A stretch of DNA of 64,000 nt from NCBI GenBank assembly GCA_028282595.1, contig JANQHQ010000002.1, positions 1 through 64,000 of the forward strand, written 5' to 3'. The notes under the pieces are model-generated. The model had not been told where the DNA came from, did no database searches, and worked only from the letters and a program-made list of their open reading frames with translations. Position 1 is the stretch's first letter; each line of letters begins with the position of its first letter. The stretch is from Chlorobium sp. GTDB taxonomy: Bacteria; Bacteroidota; Chlorobiia; Chlorobiales; Chlorobiaceae. Both the position numbers and the translations under genes were made by a program. This document shows, in pieces, positions 58,493 to 64,000 of the stretch.

Positions 58493-59305
58493 TCAATAGC
58501 GGGAGAGCATCCATGCTATGCCGCGGTCGATGGAGGCCATATGCTCCTCCGGTTCCGGGGCCTTGTCTTCTTTGCCGTCGATGTTCAGCCGGGAACCGGG
58601 AACCAGCTCAGCCATTTTGTTTGCGGCCTCAAAAGGCACCTCTTCGTCTCCGGGACTGTGAAAAAGGTGGACCGTGGCCCGGATGTGGCCGAAATCGATT
58701 CCCCAGTCCCGGATCTGGAGTCGGGTCTGACTGGCCATGCCGTGGCAGCGGTTGCGGGTTGAATCCTCAAGCCAGGGGATGACCTCTCCATGACCGCGGC
58801 TTATCACTTCGTCCCCGGTTATGACCCCGGTGAAAAAATCCTGAAGCTCTTCAAGGGACATATCCGGAATAGCCCTGTATAACTCCAGGTTTTCTCCGGA
58901 GTACAGGTCCAGGATTTCCGGTTTGTATACCGTCGGCACCCCGGCCAGGATGAAGAGATCGTTCACCCGTTCCCCCCAGGCCGCGGCCGCGGCCCAGGCA
59001 TAAGAGGCTCCGGCCGATGCTCCGGCAAGGTCGAGGCGGTCGATTCCAAGCTCGTTCAGCACGGCTTCGGCCATGGGAACGAAATCGCTGATCCTGTTCA
59101 TTGCAAAGCAGTCCGAGTCGCCGTAGCCCGGACGATCCACAATGATGAGGCGGAGATCACGCGCCTCGACGGGCTGAATATCGGCGCTGTCAAGACGCGA
59201 TGATCCGACAAGCCCGTGAAAGAGCATGAGTGAGCGCCTGCCGCTTCCGTACACTCCGTAGGAGATGCGCAGGCCGTTACAGATAACATGCTTCAGTGAC
59301 GCCAT
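58493..59305 (-). CDS. Alpha/beta hydrolase
   Basis: 270 residues. LMLFHGLVGSSRLDS supplies the oxyanion hole, GASAG in LDLAGASAGASYAWA the nucleophile Ser elbow, FHSPGDEEVPFEAANKMAEL the acid Asp and EEHMASIDRG the His. It lies eight bases downstream of the second TonB receptor on the minus strand, so one transcript is likely. It could open an imported ester-type siderophore or other ligand. A decayed relative lies at 54151. Confidence 0.86.
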   Translation of the reverse strand: MASLKHVICNGLRISYGVYGSGRRSLMLFHGLVGSSRLDSADIQPVEARDLRLIIVDRPGYGDSDCFAMNRISDFVPMAEAVLNELGIDRLDLAGASAGASYAWAAAAAWGERVNDLFILAGVPTVYKPEILDLYSGENLELYRAIPDMSLEELQDFFTGVITGDEVISRGHGEVIPWLEDSTRNRCHGMASQTRLQIRDWGIDFGHIRATVHLFHSPGDEEVPFEAANKMAELVPGSRLNIDGKEDKAPEPEEHMASIDRGIAWMLSRY

Positions 59306-59313
59306 ACATCCTC

Positions 59314-61389
59314 CTACAGTTTTACGTTAACCTGAAGCCCGACGGTGCGGGGCGGCGCTACCAGGGCGTAGTTGGTGGCAGGCTGGAGGTAATCCAGATA
59401 GCGTTCGTCAAGAAGGTTGTCACAGGTGACAAAGGCTCCCCAGTTCCCGGACTCATAGCCGATTCTGCCCCCCACAAGGGTAGTGCCGCCTCTGGAAGTG
59501 CTGTTGGCATCGTCCCAGTAGAGTTTGCCAAGATGGCGGACCGACGCTCTTGCGGTCCAGCCGTTGTCATGAATGTAGCGGATATAGCCTCCGAGAGTGA
59601 GATCCGGTGTATAGGGCACTTTGTTACCCGAGTAGTCGAAAGGCCCGGCAGAGTCGGTTCCGGTATACGAGTCAAACTCCGCCTGGGTCAGAGCGCAGGA
59701 GAGCCCGGCGCTCCAGTTGCTGTTCAGACGCAGGCTGGCCTGAACTTCTGCGCCGTAGCTGGTGGCGGCGGCTGCATTACTGGCTATATAGGCAAAAGTG
59801 GCGGGATCGTAGGACACCACCTGGAGATCCGTGATATCGGCATAAAAGAGGCTGGTGTTGAGAACCAGATCACCATTGAACAGGGTTGTTTTCAGGCCAA
59901 GCTCATAATCCAGGGATGTTTGTTCCTTGAAGGTGTAGTCAGAAGGGTCAGGAGTGCCCGAAGACCAGTTGAAACCACCCGGGTGGAATCCCCGGCTGAC
60001 ACTGCCCCACACCATGGTCTGTTCGGAGGGTTGCCAGGTCAAGGCGAGCTTCGGCAGGATGGCGTCCCAGTGGTCGGTGGTTTCGGCGTTCAGCCCCGGT
60101 ATCCTGATGCCCCCCATCACTGTGTAATACCTGAAAGCGATGTCTTTTTCGGTATACTGGTAACGCAGTGCCCCGGTGAGAGAGACTTTTTCCATGAGCG
60201 GCAGGGTGAGTTGGCCGTAGACCGCATAGTCGTTGACGGTTTCGGTGCTGGGCAGGTGGCTTTCCATGTCAAAGGCTACTATGTAGGAACTGATGTCCTT
60301 TTTGTCCCTCTCTCCGTCCGAGGCATAGATTCCTGCGATCCAGGATATGGCGGACGGATCTTCCTCCTCGGAAGCCAGGCGGAATTCCTGGGTTATCTCC
60401 CGGTCTTCCACATGTCGTCCAGAGGCTCCTACGCCAATTTCAAGGAAATCAAAGTCCTGTTCATACTCCATATCGCTGTACCTGTGGGTGGTGATCGATT
60501 CCCCGCGGAAGGCGCCGAAATCCTTTTCCACTTTCAGGGAGGTGTTCACGCCGACGGCATCGGTAAAGTCATCGGGATTCAGATCACTGTCCAGGGTGGC
60601 TTCGGGGCCCTTGATCGCGGCGTCGAATCCTCTGTCTTCCAAGGATACGTCAGATTGCAGGTTTATTTCGAAGTCGTTTGGGAGCAGGGCCCTCAATCCG
60701 GCCTTGAATCGCCGCATTGAACTGTCGTTACCTTTGTCCGTTCCGGGGTTGTCCATGTAGCCGTCGGTTCTGTCGTAAAGGGTACTGAGGCTGAAAAACA
60801 GGCGGTCCCGGACCAGAGGGCCCGAAGCTTCAACGCGGAAAAAGCCTGTTTCATAGGTCCCCACTCCGCCGCTTGCCTGTACTTCAAAGGTATTGCCCGG
60901 TGCCTTGGTGATGATGTTCATTACCCCGCCCATGCTGCTTTTGCCGTAGAGGGTGCTCTGGGAGCCGTGGAGGACTTCCACCCTTTCCACAGCCAGAAGG
61001 GCGGGGTCCGCGTTGAAATAAGAGTCCATGGGCACCCCGTCCACGTAGATGATCAGAGGATTGGCCTCGGTAAAGCTCATGGTGGTCTTTCCCCTGAAGG
61101 ACATCATTCTCACGTTGGCGGTCATGGTGCCGGTTGAAAACAGATTGGGCACCCGATCAAAGATATCGTCCACACTGCGGATGCCGCTTTCATCGAGTTC
61201 ATCACCGGAAAACAGTGTCATGGACATGGGTACCTTGTCCGCCTCCTCCTCGAGCTTGTTGGCCGTGACGACCACGGGGGCAAGAACATGGAACTGTTCC
61301 GGGGTTTCGGCCGTCGCGGGAAAGGCGGACAGCAGGAGCATGGCTCCTGCTACTATGGAACAGACCGGTAGTTGTACACATGTGTTCAT
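59314..61389 (-). CDS. TonB-dependent outer-membrane receptor
   Basis: 691 residues. Signal peptide (VAGAMLLLSAFPATAETP), TonB-box-like APVVVTANKLEEEADKVP, plug (MSFRGKTTMSFTEANPLIIY, VERVEVLHGSQSTLYGKSSM) and a barrel ending VGLQVNVKL. It resembles the receptor at 55764 in order of motifs but is a clearly separate protein. It is preceded by GGAGAAAAAAA and followed by the hydrolase gene. Divergently transcribed from the second AraC gene. Confidence 0.92.
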   Translation of the reverse strand: MNTCVQLPVCSIVAGAMLLLSAFPATAETPEQFHVLAPVVVTANKLEEEADKVPMSMTLFSGDELDESGIRSVDDIFDRVPNLFSTGTMTANVRMMSFRGKTTMSFTEANPLIIYVDGVPMDSYFNADPALLAVERVEVLHGSQSTLYGKSSMGGVMNIITKAPGNTFEVQASGGVGTYETGFFRVEASGPLVRDRLFFSLSTLYDRTDGYMDNPGTDKGNDSSMRRFKAGLRALLPNDFEINLQSDVSLEDRGFDAAIKGPEATLDSDLNPDDFTDAVGVNTSLKVEKDFGAFRGESITTHRYSDMEYEQDFDFLEIGVGASGRHVEDREITQEFRLASEEEDPSAISWIAGIYASDGERDKKDISSYIVAFDMESHLPSTETVNDYAVYGQLTLPLMEKVSLTGALRYQYTEKDIAFRYYTVMGGIRIPGLNAETTDHWDAILPKLALTWQPSEQTMVWGSVSRGFHPGGFNWSSGTPDPSDYTFKEQTSLDYELGLKTTLFNGDLVLNTSLFYADITDLQVVSYDPATFAYIASNAAAATSYGAEVQASLRLNSNWSAGLSCALTQAEFDSYTGTDSAGPFDYSGNKVPYTPDLTLGGYIRYIHDNGWTARASVRHLGKLYWDDANSTSRGGTTLVGGRIGYESGNWGAFVTCDNLLDERYLDYLQPATNYALVAPPRTVGLQVNVKL

Positions 61390-61449
61390 TTTTTTTCTCC
61401 TTTATACATCCTGGAGTTTTGGCCGGGACCGGCGCCCCGGACCTGGAGT

Positions 61450-61490
61450 TTTACAGCACTAATTATATCTTGTATAATCATGAATTTCCA
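61450..61490. promoter_or_regulatory. Overlapping divergent promoters of the receptor and AraC genes
   Basis: Plus strand: TTTACA (61450-61455), 17 bases, TATAAT (61473-61478). Minus strand: TGGAAA (61490-61485), 17 bases, TATAAT (61467-61462). The two core promoters occupy the same 41 bases, so RNA polymerase cannot hold both at once. ACTAATTATA at 61458-61467 is shared with the upstream region of the other AraC gene. Confidence 0.6.
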
Positions 61491-61565
61491 TGCCCCGGGG
61501 GATTTTACGTCCGGGGGGGATGAAAAAACGCCCGCAGGGGATGAAAACGTCTCGGGAAATGGAGT

Positions 61566-62531
61566 ATGGAAGTAACGACGGTGGAAGATGCGCTGGCGAG
61601 CCTGGAGCATTTCGGGTTTATACAGTCACGGAAGGATGATTCCCTGTTATTTGAGCTCGAGGGAAAGTCCGGCAGCGGTCGAATCCGGGTGACAGGTCCT
61701 CTGGACCGTCATTATCTGATCGCATGCGATGTTTTGTTCGAACGGGATTTTGTCTATGGGTACCATATTCAGGAACCCTTTATCGAATTGTCCTCGGTGT
61801 CGGATTCCCGGATGCGTTATGAACAGGAAAAAGAAGGGACCAACCGGGTTTTGAAAGGAATGTCGGCATATATCAATATCGGGGACCCGGGTGTAATCAA
61901 CATTCCTGCAGGTACACGGCTGACCTATACCAGTTTGATCATACGGGCGGCAACCCTGGGCCGACTTCTGCCCGATGAAGGACCGGAGACCGATTTGACA
62001 CTGTCCTGCAACGCCGCCGTCATCAACAGCCTTCCTCCTTGCCATCGCCAGGCCAGGGTCCTTTCGGACCTTATCCACTGCGGAATGCAGGGCCCGGTGA
62101 AAGCCCTGTATTATGAGATCAAGGCCCTGGAGGTTCTCTGCCTGCTCTCCGAAGCCCTGACCTCGGAAAGAGAGCGCATGTCCCGGCCTACGGTCCAGGA
62201 CAGGGCGGCGGTACATGAAGCGAGACAGATCCTTGCCTATAACATATCCTGTCCTCCGGGCATTGCAGCCCTGGCGCGTCAGGTGGGGATCAATGCCACC
62301 AAGCTCAAACAGGCGTTTAAACAGGAGACCGGCCATACCGTTTTCGGTTATCTCCGGACCATCCGCCTCGGAGCGGCCGTTTCCCTCATGGCCGATCCCG
62401 GAGCCACCATTGCCTCGGTTTCACAGGAGGTCGGCTACAAGAGCCCCAGCAAATTTTCCGCTGCTTTCAGGCAGCAGTACGGGCTGAATCCGGGACAGTA
62501 TCTCAGAATGGTAAGACAGCGGCCGGAGTAG
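61566..62531 (+). CDS. AraC-family transcriptional regulator (PchR-like)
   Basis: 321 residues. The N-terminal sensor is followed by the AraC domain: GIAALARQVGINATKLKQAF and IASVSQEVGYKSPSKFSAAF, ending PGQYLRMVRQRPE. It matches the other AraC protein through ALAR-VG-N--K-KQ-FK and the spacing of both helix-turn-helix units, so the two are paralogues. It probably activates the divergent receptor/hydrolase operon on ligand binding. Confidence 0.9.
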   Translation: MEVTTVEDALASLEHFGFIQSRKDDSLLFELEGKSGSGRIRVTGPLDRHYLIACDVLFERDFVYGYHIQEPFIELSSVSDSRMRYEQEKEGTNRVLKGMSAYINIGDPGVINIPAGTRLTYTSLIIRAATLGRLLPDEGPETDLTLSCNAAVINSLPPCHRQARVLSDLIHCGMQGPVKALYYEIKALEVLCLLSEALTSERERMSRPTVQDRAAVHEARQILAYNISCPPGIAALARQVGINATKLKQAFKQETGHTVFGYLRTIRLGAAVSLMADPGATIASVSQEVGYKSPSKFSAAFRQQYGLNPGQYLRMVRQRPE

Positions 62532-62709
62532 ATTTGTCAATGAACGATAGCGAACCTTCGTGCAGGGATATTGGCAAGGCCGAAGCGTTTATCGGGCAAG
62601 TGAAATCGGTTCGGGCTATCAACAGGTATTTGAGAAAAATAGCGGCAGAATGGGCCGGACGGACAGGCTGCCGCTCATGCAAACCGTTCGGCTAAAGCGG
62701 GAGGTGAGA

Positions 62710-63306
62710 GTGCTTCTTTCACATAATGGGAAAAATCCACAGGTTCATGCATCGGCCTATGTCGCTCCGACGGCGACACTTTGTGGCGATATTTCAATTG
62801 GGCCGGGCTGCAGGATAATGCATGGGGCATCGATCATTGCGGAAGGCGGCAAAATAACCATTGGCGAACAATGTATTGTTTTCGAAAATGCCGTTGTAAG
62901 AAGCAATACCGATCACCCGGTGTTTATCGGAAAGTATTGCCTGATCGGCCCTAATGCGCATGTGGCCGGATGCACAATCGAAGATGAAGTTTTTATTGCA
63001 ACGGGTGCGGCGATATTTCATGGCGCCCGTTTGGGAAAAGGTTCTGAAATTCGAATACATTCAGTTGTTCATCTGAATTCGTGCCTCGAGCCCGGAGTCG
63101 TGGTGCCGATAGGATGGATTGCCGTCGGCAATCCGGCGAGGCTGTTTTCGCCGGACAGGCATGAAGAGATATGGGGAATTCAGAAACTGTTGAACTTCCC
63201 TCTGACTGTCTATGGTTTCGACAGACCGGAAGCATCGATGAAAAAGATCACGCGGCGGTTATCCGACAATCTCGGTTCGCACATCGATGACTCTATAATA
63301 AAGTGA
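62710..63306 (+). CDS. Left-handed beta-helix protein, gamma-carbonic-anhydrase/acyltransferase-like
   Basis: 198 residues from the GTG at 62710, chosen because GGGAGGTGAG sits right upstream; an ATG at 62677 and a GTG at 62560 are alternatives. Hexapeptide repeats are visible throughout: VAPTATLCGDISIGPGCRIM, GKITIGEQCIVFENAVV, VFIGKYCLIGPNAHVAGCTI. The gamma-carbonic-anhydrase zinc His set is only partly evident (NTDHPVFIG; HVAGC), so a transferase-like or structural role is possible. It lies after the AraC gene and is not obviously linked to uptake. Confidence 0.75.
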   Translation: MLLSHNGKNPQVHASAYVAPTATLCGDISIGPGCRIMHGASIIAEGGKITIGEQCIVFENAVVRSNTDHPVFIGKYCLIGPNAHVAGCTIEDEVFIATGAAIFHGARLGKGSEIRIHSVVHLNSCLEPGVVVPIGWIAVGNPARLFSPDRHEEIWGIQKLLNFPLTVYGFDRPEASMKKITRRLSDNLGSHIDDSIIK

Positions 63307-63499
63307 GCAATGGAAAAGCACAGCGCCTTTGTTACGCTGCTTTCAGCCATCGGTGACCCACGGTGTTAAGCGCAGCGCGGAATGCATACAGAGAGGTGCC
63401 CATAAGTTTTTGTTTGCAACGTATCGAAATATGCTATGCCAATGCCGGGGGAGTATCAACGTGCTGCCGATCACTTCAGCAAGTTCATGCGTGAGCCCG

Positions 63500-64000
63500 T
63501 TACCATTGCCGGCTAAAGCGGAGCGGCAGCTCGTGCAGTGTGTCGCCGTTCATGCCGGTCACGGTCATCTCTGAAGTACCCACCTCGACAAGTCCGCAGG
63601 AAAAGAACGGCTGCCGGTTCCGGTTTTTGAACGCCGGAAGGGTGACGAAGTGCGTGCCGCAACGTTGTGCGACTGCGCTCTGGTGGAAGTGGCCGTTGAA
63701 GCAGGCGAGCACGTTCGGGTAACCGGAGAGGAGGCCGGTTATCTCCTCGTGGTTCCAGAGGATGCCGTGTACTTCGTCCGTGGTTTCTTTCAGCAGTGGA
63801 AAGTGGTTGAAAACGATCACCGCTTCGCCGGCCGCCGAGGCATCGTCGAGCTGATGCTGCAGCCAGCGGATCTGGTTTTCCCCTATCGCGCCGCAGTACC
63901 TGTTCGCCCAGGGGTCCCGGCCGAACAGGCGTTTCCGCTCCCTGTCCGCATCCCGTTCCGGTTCGCTTTCCGGATTGATGTCCATTCCGTGCAGTGCGAT
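63500..64000 (-). CDS. Metallophosphoesterase (calcineurin-like), C-terminal part
   Basis: The gene enters from the right edge; the visible 167 codons are its C-terminal part. Metal-ligand motifs VIVFNHFPLLKE (NH) and CFNGHFHQSAVAQRCG (GHxH) are characteristic. The resemblance is closest to manganese-dependent ADP-ribose/CDP-alcohol diphosphatases, by the NGHFHQ and FVTLPAF strings. The N-terminal metal motifs lie outside the window. The 190 bases between 63307 and 63499 hold nothing recognisable. Confidence 0.82.
   Translation of the reverse strand: MALHGMDINPESEPERDADRERKRLFGRDPWANRYCGAIGENQIRWLQHQLDDASAAGEAVIVFNHFPLLKETTDEVHGILWNHEEITGLLSGYPNVLACFNGHFHQSAVAQRCGTHFVTLPAFKNRNRQPFFSCGLVEVGTSEMTVTGMNGDTLHELPLRFSRQW

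Noticed and set aside
62540..62695. ATG-started 51-codon frame after the second AraC gene
   Set aside because: No ribosome site, no recognisable sequence, and it overlaps the likely leader of the beta-helix gene.

Overview
The window looks like chromosomal DNA of a green sulfur bacterium (Chlorobiaceae: Chlorobium, Chlorobaculum or Prosthecochloris). It carries a chlorophyllide a reductase subunit (bchZ), a glutamate-1-semialdehyde aminomutase (hemL), a split glycine decarboxylase subunit (gcvPB) and an OstA-type envelope gene. The core is G+C-rich with tightly packed operons. I could not run searches, so all names come from motifs and synteny recognised by eye.

Layout. 1-7.8 kb: a baeRF-type release-factor-like protein, a MarC membrane protein, a thioesterase/TPR/glycosyltransferase/xth run, and the ribosomal operon rpsF-ssb-rpsR-rplI. 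7.8-12.1 kb (minus): the translation operon thrS-infC-rpmI-rplT-pheS. 12.3-17.8 kb (minus): bchZ, an exported family 3 glycosidase, an HNH endonuclease and gcvPB. 17.8-25 kb (minus): the fatty-acid/phospholipid operon DUF177-rpmF-plsX-fabH-fabD-fabG-acpP-fabF-rnc.

25.1-30.8 kb: tRNA-Asn with a decayed partial second copy, then a cassette of three short-chain dehydrogenases (one frameshifted), an aldehyde dehydrogenase and an AraC regulator. This cassette looks acquired. 30.8-46.9 kb is core again: an NlpE/META lipoprotein; leuA preceded by what reads as a leucine-rich leader peptide and terminator; a Zur-like regulator with znuABC; a HAD phosphatase; a Ca/Na antiporter; crcB and DUF190; hemL; recO; an FmdB zinc ribbon; an OstA-like protein; a WecB-like protein that lacks catalytic residues; and a DUF169 protein.

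47-54.5 kb is an A+T-richer accessory island. It holds a broken toxin-antitoxin pair, a membrane-anchored coiled-coil protein, and two large genes with the marks of abortive-infection defence: a SIR2-like domain fused to a DeoR-type sugar-phosphate sensor domain, and a STAND-like ATPase ending in an R-x4-H (HEPN-like) domain. A short tandem repeat, a possible group II intron fragment, an orphan VapB and an intact vapBC pair follow. 54.1-62.5 kb is a near mirror-image uptake locus: AraC, TonB receptor, methyltransferase, then alpha/beta hydrolase, TonB receptor and AraC on the other side, plus the decayed remnant of a second hydrolase. The window ends with a left-handed beta-helix (gamma-carbonic-anhydrase-like) protein and a metallophosphoesterase cut by the window edge.

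The best candidates for undescribed biology are the SIR2-sensor fusion with its ATPase-HEPN neighbour, and the leuA leader-peptide attenuator.
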